This document shows, one piece after another, positions 35,458 through 43,667 of a stretch of 64,000 bases of DNA (positions are counted from its first letter, which is position 1; every line of letters begins with the position of its first letter). The stretch is from Lentzea guizhouensis (GTDB lineage: Bacteria; Actinomycetota; Actinomycetes; Mycobacteriales; Pseudonocardiaceae). The notes beneath the pieces are model-generated. The model worked only from the letters and a program-made list of their open reading frames with translations. It was not told the origin of the DNA and did no database searches. The position numbers and the translations under genes were made by a program. The stretch is from the NCBI RefSeq assembly GCF_001701025.1, contig NZ_CP016793.1, forward strand, positions 744,001-808,000, given 5' to 3'.

Positions 35458-36735
35458 TCGCCGTGATCGGGGCGCGCGGCCGGGTGACGACCGCGGCCCG
35501 GTTGCTGGAGCGCGGCGCCGCCGTCTGCCTCGTCGACCCGGCGGAGGACCGCGGGCGCGGGGTCGCCTACCGCACCGACGACCCGCGGCACCTGCTCAAC
35601 GTTCCCGCCGGGAAGATGAGCGCGCGGGAGGACGATCCCGGCGACTTCGCGCGGTGGGCCGGGGTGGCGGCGACGGACTTCGCGCCACGCCGGGTGTTCG
35701 GGGCCTACCTCGCGGCACACCTGGACGGGGTGTCGGCACGGTGTCCCGGCCGGCTGCGGGTGGTGCGGGACCGTGCGACCGGGGTCGAGCGGGTGCCCGG
35801 CGGTCTGCGGATCTCGTTGGCCGCCGGGGACTTCCTCACCGCGGATGCCGCCGTCCTCGCCCTCGGCCCGGTCGGTGCTCCCGACGACTGGGTGCCCACC
35901 GCCACGGCGAACCCGGCGTTCGTACCGGACCCGTGGGCGCCCGGCGCGGTGGACCGGGTCGGTGCCGGCGACGTCGTCCTGGTCGGCACCGGGCTGACCG
36001 CCGTCGACCTCGCGATCACCCTCGGCCGGCCCGGCCGGGTGGTGCACGCCGTGTCGCGCACCGGTCTGCTCCCGCCGGCACCGCCCGTCGCACCCGATGC
36101 GGCCGCCGGAGCTGGCCGGGTGCCGTGGTCTCGACGACGTCCGGCGGCTCGTGTCGGCGCACGTCCGGGAGTCGTTGCGGCGCCACGGCGACTGGCGTCC
36201 GGCGCTGGACAGCCTGCGCCCGGTGACCTCCCGGTTGTGGGACCTGCTGCCGTTGCCGGACCGGTCCCGGTTCCTGGCCGAGGACCTGCGTTCGTGGGAG
36301 GTGCACCGCCACCGCATGCCGAGCAGCACCGCACGCACGTTGATCCGGTTGCGGCGCAACGGCTTGCTTCGCGTCCACCGCACCGGGATCACCGCTGTCC
36401 GGGTGCTCGCCGGCGGTGCCGGCCTGCGGCTGGGCAACGGCACCGAGCTCACCGCGGGCACCGTCGTCAACTGCACCGGCCTGCGCCACGACGTGCGCCG
36501 GTGCACCGACCCGCTCGTCACCGGCCTGCTCGCGGACGGCATCGCGGCACCGGGACCGCTGGGGCTCGGCTTCGACACGTCGCCGGACGGCCGGGTGCGC
36601 GGTGGTGCTCCACTGTGGACGCTCGGTGCGCTGCGGCGCGGGAACCTCTGGGAGACGACGGCGTTCCCGGAGATCCGCGCGCAGGCCTCGGCGGTGGCCC
36701 GTGCGGCCACGGAGTCGCTGGAGGTGTCGTGCTAG
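35454..36735 (+). pseudogene. FAD/NAD(P)-binding protein, frameshifted
   Basis: A flavoprotein of the FAD-NAD(P)-binding (YdhS/HpnW-like) type, about 427 residues if intact. The first part (from the GTG at 35454) has VIGARGRVTTAARLLERGA, the family motif RHLLNVPAGKMS, and DVVLVGTGLTAVDLAITLG. Near 36075-36100 the homologous sequence moves to the +1 frame, where ELAGCRGLDDVRRLVSAHVR continues to GALRRGNLWETTAFPEIR and the stop. A single extra base explains this. The first Rossmann motif is also atypical. It is either a sequencing error or a recent knockout. Its stop overlaps that of the convergent ROK gene. Confidence 0.7.
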
Positions 36736-37907
36736 CCCAACACCCCGAGGGGATCGTCGAGCACCGGCTGCCACGCCAGCTCCGCCGCACCGACCAGGCT
36801 GTTGTGCGCCAACGCCGACGGCACCAGCGGCACGCTCCGCTCCCACAGCCCGCGGTCGGCGACCAGCCCGGTCAGCCGGTCCGGGTCGCGGTCGAGCAAC
36901 GCGGCGTGCAGGCCGCCGAGCACGATCCGGTCCGGGTTCAGCACGTTCACCAGCCCGGCGAGGCCCGCCGCCAGCCGTTCGACCACGCCCTGCACCGCGG
37001 GATCACCGTCCCGCACCAGCTCCTGGGCCTGGACGAGGGGCGCGACGTCCGGTCGCACCTCGCGTCCGGCCGCCTCCAGCAACGCGATCGGGTCGGTCTC
37101 GACGTCGAGACAGCCCCGGTTGCCGCAGTGGCACCGCCGACCAGAAGGGTTGACCGTGACGTGACCGACCTCCATCGACAGCCCGGAACTGCCCGTGTAG
37201 AGCCGCCCTCCGACCACGAACGCGCCACCGACGCCGCGGTGTCCGGTGGCCGTCATCAGCAGGTGCGTGGCACCTCGACCGGCGCCGTGCCGGTGTTCGG
37301 CCAGCGCGGCGAGGTTGATGTCGTTCGCGACGAACGCCGGCACCGCGAGCCCGGCCCGTTCGACCTGTTCGGTGAAGACGTCCCGCACCGGCGCACCGAC
37401 CGGCCACGCGAGGTGCAGCGGGTTCAGCGCGGTCCCGTCCGGCTCGGCCACCGCGGACGGCACGGCGAGCCCGGCGCCACACACCGCCGGCCGCTCCGTT
37501 CGACGAGCCCGGCCCCGGCGGCCACGACAGCGGACAGCACGTCGGCGGGATCGGCCGGCCTCGTGCCGTGCGGCCGTGGTCGCGGCGATGGTCCCACCGA
37601 GCCCCACGACGGCCACCCGGTAGCCGTCCACGTGCACCTGCGCGGCCAGCACGACCGGGCCGTCCGGGTCGAGCGCGATCCGGTGCGACGGCCGGCCACG
37701 CGCAGTAGCCGGACCCCCCGGACGGGTGTCGTTGCGGATCAGTCCCAGCGCCTCCAGCTCACCGGTCACCGCACCCGTCGTCGCACGGGTGACGCCCAGC
37801 TCAGCGGTCAGATCAGCCCGTGTCCCGACCTGTCCGAGATGCACCAGCGAGAGCACCTGTCCCAGGACAGCGTGCCCGCGCTTGAGCCTTGGCCTCATCT
37901 CCGTCAT
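36732..37907 (-). CDS. ROK-family transcriptional regulator (two compensating frame slips)
   Basis: A NagC/XylR-type ROK regulator of about 391 residues. The winged helix is at the N-terminus (RADLTAELGVTRATTGAVTGEL). The sugar-kinase-like domain has FVANDINLAALAEH, the zinc motif CHCGNRGCLDVE and NPDRIVLGG. Between about 37570 and 37484 the frame reads an Arg-rich run, whereas the neighbouring frame reads ADPADVLSAVVAAGAGLVE, as expected for the family. Two opposite single-base indels restore the frame afterwards. It is divergent from an MFS gene, which it may control in response to a sugar. Confidence 0.78.
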   Translation of the reverse strand: MTEMRPRLKRGHAVLGQVLSLVHLGQVGTRADLTAELGVTRATTGAVTGELEALGLIRNDTRPGGPATARGRPSHRIALDPDGPVVLAAQVHVDGYRVAVVGLGGTIAATTAARHEAGRSRRRAVRCRGRRGRARRTERPAVCGAGLAVPSAVAEPDGTALNPLHLAWPVGAPVRDVFTEQVERAGLAVPAFVANDINLAALAEHRHGAGRGATHLLMTATGHRGVGGAFVVGGRLYTGSSGLSMEVGHVTVNPSGRRCHCGNRGCLDVETDPIALLEAAGREVRPDVAPLVQAQELVRDGDPAVQGVVERLAAGLAGLVNVLNPDRIVLGGLHAALLDRDPDRLTGLVADRGLWERSVPLVPSALAHNSLVGAAELAWQPVLDDPLGVLG

Positions 37908-37933
37908 GCCCCTACACTCATTTTGTGCCACCG

Positions 37934-39103
37934 ATGAACAAATTATCCACGACCACGAATCCGGCACCGGCTGCACTCGTGCAGCTGCGCATCGCGGTGA
38001 CCATGTTCTTCGCGCTCGGCGGCTTCCTCTTCGCCGGCTGGGCGGTGCGCATCCCCGCGATCAAAGACCAGACAGCGGCCACACCGGGTGCCCTCGGACT
38101 CGCGCTCTTCGCGATGACGGGCTCGGCGGTCGCCACGATGAGCGTGGCCGGCAGCATCTGCCAGCGCTTCGGCAGCAGACAGGTCACCATCGCCACCGCC
38201 GCGTTGCTCTCGGTCAGCGTCGTGCTGCCGACGTTCACGCACTCGGCCCTGACGCTCGGCCTGTCGCTGCTGCTGTTCGGCGTCGCGTACGGCGGCATCG
38301 ACGTGGCGGTCAACAGCGTCGCCATCGACCTCGTCGAGGCGATGGAACGCCCGGTCATGCCGAGCCTGCACGCGGCGAACAGCCTCGGCAGCCTCGCCGG
38401 CGCGGGACTCGGCGGCCTGCTCGCCTCGCACCTGTCACCCACGGCGCACATGCTGCTCCTCGCCCCGGTCGGCCTGCTGGCCACGGCGTGGTTCGGACGA
38501 GTCCTGCTCGCCCACCCGCTGCCGAGCTCGCACACCGACGACGGCGCCACCGGGCTGCGGCTGCCGAAGTTCACCTCGGGCGTCCTGCTGTTCGGCCTGA
38601 TCGGGCTGTGCGCGGCCTACAGCCAGGGCGCGCTCGACAGCTGGGTGCCGTTGCACCTGAGCGACGACCTGGGCGCCGGTCAGGGCCTGGCCGCGGCGGG
38701 CTACGCCGTCGTGCAGGGCACCATGACCGTCGGCCGCCTGTCGGGTGTCCGGCTGCTCGAACGCCTGGGACAGACCAAGGTCGTCGTCATCGGCGGTGCC
38801 CTGGCCTGTGCCGGCACGCTGGTCGCCGCGCTGTCCCCCGACCTCCCGCTGGCGTTCGCGGGTCTCGCCGCGACCGGCCTGGGCCTCGCCAACATCTTCC
38901 CGGTCGCCATGGCCCGCGCCGGCCAGCTCGGCGGCCCGAACGGCGTCGCGGTCGCTTCAACGCTCGGCTACGGGGGCATCCTCCTGGCGCCGCCCACGAT
39001 CGGGTTCCTGGCCGGCGAGGTCGGGCTGCCGGTCGCGCTGAGCCTGATCGCGTTCATGGTGGCGGCCGCGGCGACGATCGGGTTCGTCGTCCGCAACCGC
39101 TGA
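37934..39103 (+). CDS. MFS transporter with a TTA codon
   Basis: A 389-residue major facilitator protein with about 12 hydrophobic helices (for example VTMFFALGGFLFAGWAVRIP, LSLLLFGVAYGGIDVAVNSV), resembling the FucP/YbjJ-like sugar branch. The ATG at 37934 is chosen, though a GTG three codons upstream is in frame. Codon 4 is TTA (37943-37945), rare in this GC-rich genome. It is divergent from the ROK regulator, with only 26 bases between the two starts. Confidence 0.8.
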   Translation: MNKLSTTTNPAPAALVQLRIAVTMFFALGGFLFAGWAVRIPAIKDQTAATPGALGLALFAMTGSAVATMSVAGSICQRFGSRQVTIATAALLSVSVVLPTFTHSALTLGLSLLLFGVAYGGIDVAVNSVAIDLVEAMERPVMPSLHAANSLGSLAGAGLGGLLASHLSPTAHMLLLAPVGLLATAWFGRVLLAHPLPSSHTDDGATGLRLPKFTSGVLLFGLIGLCAAYSQGALDSWVPLHLSDDLGAGQGLAAAGYAVVQGTMTVGRLSGVRLLERLGQTKVVVIGGALACAGTLVAALSPDLPLAFAGLAATGLGLANIFPVAMARAGQLGGPNGVAVASTLGYGGILLAPPTIGFLAGEVGLPVALSLIAFMVAAAATIGFVVRNR

Positions 39104-39146
39104 CCGAGCTGGTCGAGCTGTTCCAGCTGTTCGAGAAGGAGGTCCC

Positions 39147-39887
39147 ATGGCTTCGGACGTCGAGCTCGCCGCCGAGCTGGCCACGTCATCCGGGCAACTG
39201 TTGCAGGAGCTGCGCCGAGGACCGTTGCGCGGCAAGGAGCTCGGCAAGGCGGGCGACGAGCAGTCCCACGAGCTGCTCGTCAAGGCACTGGCCGAGGCCC
39301 GCCCCGCCGACGCGGTGCTCTCCGAGGAGGGCGACGACGACCTCGGCCGCCTCGACGCCGACCGCGTGTGGATCGTCGACCCGCTCGACGGCACCCGCGA
39401 GTACGGGCAGCTCGACCACGCGGACTGGGCCGTGCACGTGGCGCTGTGGCAACGCGGCCGCGGCATCACCGACGCCGCCGTCGCCCAGCCCGCACTCGAC
39501 GCCGTCTACACGAGCAGCGGCACAACGGCGGCCGACCCCAGCGGCCCGTTGCGGATCGTGGTGAGCGCCAGCAGACCACCCGAGTTCGCCAGCGCCGTGA
39601 GTGACGCCCTCGGCGCCGAGCTCGTCCCGATGGGCTCGGCGGGCGCCAAGGCCATGGCGGTGGTGCGCGGGGAGGCGGACGTCTACCTGCACGCCGGCGG
39701 CCAGTGGGAGTGGGACTCGGCCGCGCCCGTCGGGGTTGCGGTCGCGGCCGGGTTGCACGCCTCCCGCATCGACGGCTCACCGCTGGAGTACAACCAGCCC
39801 AAGCCGTACCTGCCTGACCTGCTGATCTGCACACCCCGGCACGCCGAGGCCGTCCTGTCAGCAGTACGGACGGCAATCGGCGGCTGA
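39147..39887 (+). CDS. cysQ: 3'(2'),5'-bisphosphate nucleotidase CysQ
   Basis: A 246-residue lithium-sensitive phosphatase-family enzyme that converts PAP (or PAPS) to AMP (or APS). The metal motifs are visible: LSEEGDDD, IVDPLDGTREYG (about residues 73-84) and WEWDSAAPVGVA. The DPLDGTREY form is typical of CysQ rather than inositol monophosphatase. It lies between the PAPS-making operon and the sulfate-reduction operon, consistent with recycling PAP from sulfation. Confidence 0.87.
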   Translation: MASDVELAAELATSSGQLLQELRRGPLRGKELGKAGDEQSHELLVKALAEARPADAVLSEEGDDDLGRLDADRVWIVDPLDGTREYGQLDHADWAVHVALWQRGRGITDAAVAQPALDAVYTSSGTTAADPSGPLRIVVSASRPPEFASAVSDALGAELVPMGSAGAKAMAVVRGEADVYLHAGGQWEWDSAAPVGVAVAAGLHASRIDGSPLEYNQPKPYLPDLLICTPRHAEAVLSAVRTAIGG

Positions 39888-39919
39888 CTTCCGGCGGTGC
39901 CGGTCACTAGGGTCCAAAC

Positions 39920-40123
39920 GTGTCCAGGCACCTGTCGTCCGTTGGCGACGACGAACCCGACAAGCCCTGCTTGGTGCTGAGCAACGGCGAGTGGTGGCAC
40001 GGCACCCTGGTCTGGGAGCCGGCCAAGCGAGCCGACGGCCTCTGGTGGGCTCGCGTCACGTACCGCCGTGACGGCGAGCTCGTCACCGAGGTGCGCAGTC
40101 AGCACGACCTGCGAGCTCAGTGA
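39920..40123 (+). CDS. Small conserved actinobacterial protein
   Basis: A 67-residue protein, GTG start, rich in Trp (NGEWWHGTLVW, DGLWWARVTYRRDGE). It resembles small conserved hypotheticals of actinobacteria, possibly a small SH3-like beta barrel. Function unknown. It follows cysQ on the same strand by 32 bases. Beyond it, 40124-40214 holds no recognisable gene. Confidence 0.6.
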   Translation: MSRHLSSVGDDEPDKPCLVLSNGEWWHGTLVWEPAKRADGLWWARVTYRRDGELVTEVRSQHDLRAQ

Positions 40124-40214
40124 CAGCTCAGCTCCAAGTGAAGGGCCTTGACCAGTAAGAGTCAGCTCGAACCAGGTAAAGGCGCCTAACCAGCAACTCC
40201 GCAGCTCCGGCGAG

Positions 40215-41423
40215 CTACGGCAGCAACCTGCGCACGACGGCGTCGGCGAGCAACCGGCCCCGGTCGGTCAGCACGCAGCGGTCGTCCAACGGCTCCAGCA
40301 ACCCGTCCGCGACCGCCTGCTTCGCCTCTTCCCGGCCCGCGATGTCCAACACACCGGTCGGCAGCCCCTCTGCCAGCCGCAGCTCCAGCAGCACCCGCTC
40401 GACCCGGCGGTCCTCGTCGGTGAGCTGCTCACGGCCCGCGGCCGGCGACTTCCCCTCGGCCAGCAACGACGAGTACCGCGCCGGGTGCTTCACGTTCCAG
40501 AACCGGACGCCGCCGACGTGGCTGTGCGCGCCGGGCCCGAAGCCCCACCAGTCGGCACCCTTCCAGTACAGGACGTTGTGCCGGCACTGAGCCTCGGCCG
40601 AGGTCGCCCAGTTCGACACCTCGTACCAGGAGAACCCGGCTCCGCTCAGCTTCGCGTCGACCATCTCGTAGCTCGACGCGAGGACGTCGTCGTCCGGCAT
40701 CGGCAGGTCGCCGCGGCGGATCCGCCGGGCCAGGCCGGTGCCGTCCTCGACGATCAGCGCGTAGGCGGAGACGTGGTCGACGCCGGCGTCGAGCACGGCG
40801 TCCAGCGACGCCGCCAGGTCTGACGGCTGCTCGCCCGGTGTGCCGTAGATCAGGTCGAGGTTGACGTGCTCGAAGCCCGCGGCCCGGGCTTCCCGCGCGG
40901 CGTCGACCGGGCGGCCGGGCGTGTGCTTGCGGTCGAGCACCTGCAGCACGTGCCGGGCAGCGGACTGCATGCCGAGCGACACCCGCGTGTAGCCGGCGGC
41001 GCGGATGCCCTCGAAGAACGACGGCGACGTCGACTCCGGGTTCGACTCGGTCGTCACCTCGGCTCCGGGAGCCAGCCCGAACGACTGATATATCGCATCC
41101 AACACATCAGCAAGCCCGGAAGCTCCGAGCAACGAGGGCGTCCCGCCGCCGACGAACACGGTCTCGGCCGGCGGTGGCGTGCCCAGGACGGAGGCCGCCA
41201 GGTCGAGCTCGCGGCGCAGGCCCTCCAGCCACGACTGCGGCGAGGCGGACGTGCCGAGCTCGCCGGGCGTGTAGGTGTTGAAGTCGCAGTAGCCGCAGCG
41301 GGTCGCGCAGAACGGCACGTGCACGTAGATGCCGAACGGGCGGGAGCCGACACCGGCGAGAGCGGATGGCGGGAGCGAACCGTCGGCGGGCACGGGCTCG
41401 CCTTCGGGCAAAGCGGAGGGCAT
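40215..41423 (-). CDS. hemW: Radical SAM heme chaperone HemW
   Basis: HemW, formerly called oxygen-independent coproporphyrinogen oxidase-like, is a radical SAM protein that inserts heme into respiratory enzymes. The cluster motif is VPFCATRCGYCDF (CxxxCxxC, about residues 42-54), followed by TVFVGGGTPSLL and LGMQSAARHVLQVLDRKH. It lacks the extended N-terminus of true HemN. The ATG at 41423 fits the family start. An unusual ATA-TAT codon pair lies at about 41088-41093. It is divergent from the sulfite reductase unit. Confidence 0.92.
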   Translation of the reverse strand: MPSALPEGEPVPADGSLPPSALAGVGSRPFGIYVHVPFCATRCGYCDFNTYTPGELGTSASPQSWLEGLRRELDLAASVLGTPPPAETVFVGGGTPSLLGASGLADVLDAIYQSFGLAPGAEVTTESNPESTSPSFFEGIRAAGYTRVSLGMQSAARHVLQVLDRKHTPGRPVDAAREARAAGFEHVNLDLIYGTPGEQPSDLAASLDAVLDAGVDHVSAYALIVEDGTGLARRIRRGDLPMPDDDVLASSYEMVDAKLSGAGFSWYEVSNWATSAEAQCRHNVLYWKGADWWGFGPGAHSHVGGVRFWNVKHPARYSSLLAEGKSPAAGREQLTDEDRRVERVLLELRLAEGLPTGVLDIAGREEAKQAVADGLLEPLDDRCVLTDRGRLLADAVVRRLLP

Positions 41424-41472
41424 GACGTCCAGTGTCCCCCACACGCCCCGAACGGCGGTGTCCAGCCAGCGA

Positions 41473-41497
41473 ATGTATCTGTCGGTGACAGACACAT
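41473..41497. promoter_or_regulatory. Inverted repeat in the hemW-sirA divergent promoter
   Basis: Arms ATGTATCTGTC and GACAGACACAT match at 10 of 11 positions around a GGT spacer. It lies 50 bases before hemW and about 20 bases before a TAGGAT -10-like hexamer (41516-41521) for the plus-strand sulfur operon. It is a plausible operator for a sulfur or cysteine-responsive repressor. Confidence 0.5.
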
Positions 41498-41595
41498 CAC
41501 GGAGTGAAACCAGCCTAGGATGTCAACTTCCCCTCGTCAATCCCAGCATGCGGTTGGCGGTGGACCACGCTCTGGACGGCATGCACACTGAGGTC

Positions 41596-41682
41596 ATGCA
41601 TTCGACTGGAGTCCGCCTCGTGGCCCGCCGCCACGTCGACTTCCGTCGTGTCTCCAGCGCGATGTGCCGTCGTTCGGCATGA
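41596..41682 (+). CDS. Sulfur-operon leader peptide
   Basis: A 28-residue peptide (MHSTGVRLVARRHVDF, then RRVSSAMCRRSA). It matches the actinomycete putative leader peptide pattern (RRHVD..R..SA.C) found upstream of sulfur genes. GAGG lies five bases before the ATG. It precedes the sulfite reductase gene by 110 bases, with an RBS-masking hairpin between them. The Cys codon (TGC) near the end fits cysteine-responsive attenuation, described for related mycobacterial leaders; the mechanism here is inferred. Confidence 0.8.
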   Translation: MHSTGVRLVARRHVDFRRVSSAMCRRSA

Positions 41683-41742
41683 CCGCGCGCTGATTTGTTC
41701 CCGTCGGCGCCCGGCGCGCTGACGACGCCCCCACCACAAGCA

Positions 41743-41786
41743 CCTCCGGGCTCGCACGCGCACCGAGCGCCTCGAAAACCCGGAGG
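41743..41786 (+). promoter_or_regulatory. RBS-sequestering hairpin before sulfite reductase
   Basis: CCTCCGGG (41743-41750) pairs perfectly with CCCGGAGG (41779-41786), which contains the GGAGG ribosome site of the sulfite reductase gene. An alternative inner stem, GCTCG with CGAGC (41750-41754 and 41764-41768), can stack on it. Translation of the upstream leader peptide could open or close this stem. Confidence 0.65.
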
Positions 41787-41792
41787 ATGGCG

Positions 41793-43472
41793 ATGGTCCC
41801 GCCGCAGACGTCACCGCGCGCCAAGCAGCGTCGCGGCGAGGGACAGTGGGCGCTCGGCTACCGAGAGCCGCTGAACCCCAACGAGCGGAGCAAGAAGGAC
41901 GACAACCCGCTCAACGTCCGCGCCCGCATCGAGAACATCTACGCCCACGGTGGTTTCGACTCGATCGACCCGGCCGACCTGCGTGGCCGGTTCCGCTGGT
42001 ACGGGCTCTACACCCAGCGCAAGCCCGGCATCGACGGCGGCCGCACGGCCACGCTCGAACCGGAAGAGCTGGACGACGAGTACTTCATGATGCGCGTGCG
42101 CAGCGACGGTGGCGCACTGACCACGCAGCAGCTCAGGGTGCTCGGTGAGATCTCGCAGACCTACGGCCGCGACACCGCCGACATCACCGACCGGCAGAAC
42201 ATCCAGTACCACTGGATCCAGATCGAGGACGTTCCCACGATCTGGCAGAAGCTCGAAGCGGTCGGCCTCACCACGATGGAGGCGTGCGGTGACAGCCCGC
42301 GCGTCATCCTCGGCTCGCCGGTCGCCGGCATCGCCGAGGACGAGGTGCTCAACGGCCAGCCGGCGATCGACACCATCCTCGAGCGCTACATCGGCGACCC
42401 CCGCTTCTCCAACCTGCCGCGCAAGTTCAAGACCGCCATCTCCGGTCTGCAGGACGTGGCGCACGAGATCCACGACGTCGCGTTCGTCGGCGTCGACCAC
42501 CCCGAGCACGGCCCCGGCTTCGACCTCTGGGTCGGCGGCGGCCTGTCCACGAACCCCATGCTGGGCAAGCGACTCGGCGCCTGGGTGCCGCTCGACGAGG
42601 TCCCGGACGTGTGGGAAGCCGTCATCAGCGTCTTCCGCGACTACGGCTACCGCAGGCTGCGGCACCGGGCGCGGATCAAGTTCCTCGTCGCCGACTGGGG
42701 TCCGGAGAAGTTCCGCCAGGTCGTGGAGGACGAGTACCTCAAGCGCAAGATGCTCGACGGTCCCGCGCCGGAGGTCCTCAGCCAGCAGCTCGACCACATC
42801 GGCGTGAACCGGCAGAAGGACGGCCTGTTCTACGTCGGCGCCGCACCGGTCGCGGGCCGGGTGTCCGGGTCGATCCTGGTCGAGGTCGCGAAGATCGCCG
42901 AACGGGCCGGCTCCCAGCGGGTCCGGTTCACACCGCAGCAGAAGATCATCGTGCTGGACGTGCCGGAGACCGCGGTCGGGACGCTCAAGAGCGACCTCGC
43001 GAAGCTCGGCCTGCAGGTCGACCCGTCGCCGTGGCGGCGCGGGATCATGGCCTGCACCGGCATCGAGTTCTGCAAGCTCGCCATCGTCGAGACCAAGGCC
43101 AGGGCGAACGAGCTGGTCACCACGCTCGAGGCGAACCTCAAGGACATCGTCGACGGCGTCACCGCGCCGATCACCGTGCACATCAACGGCTGCCCCAACT
43201 CGTGCGCCCGCATCCAGACCGCGGACATCGGGTTGAAGGGCCAGATCGTCACCGACGACGAGGGCAACCAGGTCGAGGGCTTCCAGGTGCACCTGGGCGG
43301 CGGCCTCGGCCTCGACGCCGGGTTCGGCCGCAAGCTGCGCGGCCACAAGGTCACCGCGGCCGAGCTGCCCGCCTACGTGGAGCGCGTGGTGCGGAACTTC
43401 GTCGCGCAGCGCGAGGACGACGAGCGGTTCGCCCAGTGGGTCGCCCGCGCGGAGGAAGGTGCGCTGCGATGA
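41793..43472 (+). CDS. sirA: Ferredoxin-dependent sulfite reductase
   Basis: A siroheme/[4Fe-4S] enzyme that reduces sulfite to sulfide. The 559 residues have the nitrite/sulfite reductase repeats and the cluster ligands CTGIEFC and CPNSC in the C-terminal third. The Tyr in FRWYGLYTQRKPG and Cys in MEACGDSPR match the positions of the Tyr-Cys pair of mycobacterial SirA, supporting sulfite over nitrite. The ATG at 41793 is preferred over 41787 because GGAGG would otherwise abut the start. It heads the assimilation operon with cysH and cysDN. Confidence 0.92.
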   Translation: MVPPQTSPRAKQRRGEGQWALGYREPLNPNERSKKDDNPLNVRARIENIYAHGGFDSIDPADLRGRFRWYGLYTQRKPGIDGGRTATLEPEELDDEYFMMRVRSDGGALTTQQLRVLGEISQTYGRDTADITDRQNIQYHWIQIEDVPTIWQKLEAVGLTTMEACGDSPRVILGSPVAGIAEDEVLNGQPAIDTILERYIGDPRFSNLPRKFKTAISGLQDVAHEIHDVAFVGVDHPEHGPGFDLWVGGGLSTNPMLGKRLGAWVPLDEVPDVWEAVISVFRDYGYRRLRHRARIKFLVADWGPEKFRQVVEDEYLKRKMLDGPAPEVLSQQLDHIGVNRQKDGLFYVGAAPVAGRVSGSILVEVAKIAERAGSQRVRFTPQQKIIVLDVPETAVGTLKSDLAKLGLQVDPSPWRRGIMACTGIEFCKLAIVETKARANELVTTLEANLKDIVDGVTAPITVHINGCPNSCARIQTADIGLKGQIVTDDEGNQVEGFQVHLGGGLGLDAGFGRKLRGHKVTAAELPAYVERVVRNFVAQREDDERFAQWVARAEEGALR

Positions 43473-43508
43473 GTGCCGGCCGACGTGCGTACCTCAGCGG
43501 AGGCTGCG

Positions 43509-43667
43509 ATGAGTGAGAGGGCGACGCCCTTCTACTGCCCCTACTGCGGTGACGAGGACCTCCGCCCGCAGGAGGAGCCGAGCTACGCGTGGCTGTGCAC
43601 CGGGTGCCGCCGCGTCTTCAAGGTCTCGTTCGTCGGGCTCAACCTGCCGCAGGAGGTGAAGAAGTGA
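43509..43667 (+). CDS. Small zinc-ribbon protein between sirA and cysH
   Basis: A 52-residue protein with a two-pair zinc ribbon: FYCPYCGDEDL and WLCTGCRRVF. Small genes of this kind sit between sulfite reductase and cysH in many actinobacteria; the function is unknown. A 13-base direct repeat, GCTGCGATGAGTG, occurs at its start and again at the end of sirA, 40 bases upstream. Its stop overlaps the GTG of cysH. Confidence 0.75.
   Translation: MSERATPFYCPYCGDEDLRPQEEPSYAWLCTGCRRVFKVSFVGLNLPQEVKK

Noticed and set aside
40124..40214. AGTAAGAG/AGGTAAAGGCGCCTAACC segment as a regulatory or attachment site
   Set aside because: Only weak, short repeats are seen; nothing pairs well or matches an integrase or tRNA end.
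43470..43516. Fifteen-codon open frame between sirA and the zinc-ribbon gene
   Set aside because: It arises from a 13-base direct repeat of the start region, has no conserved sequence and overlaps the real start.
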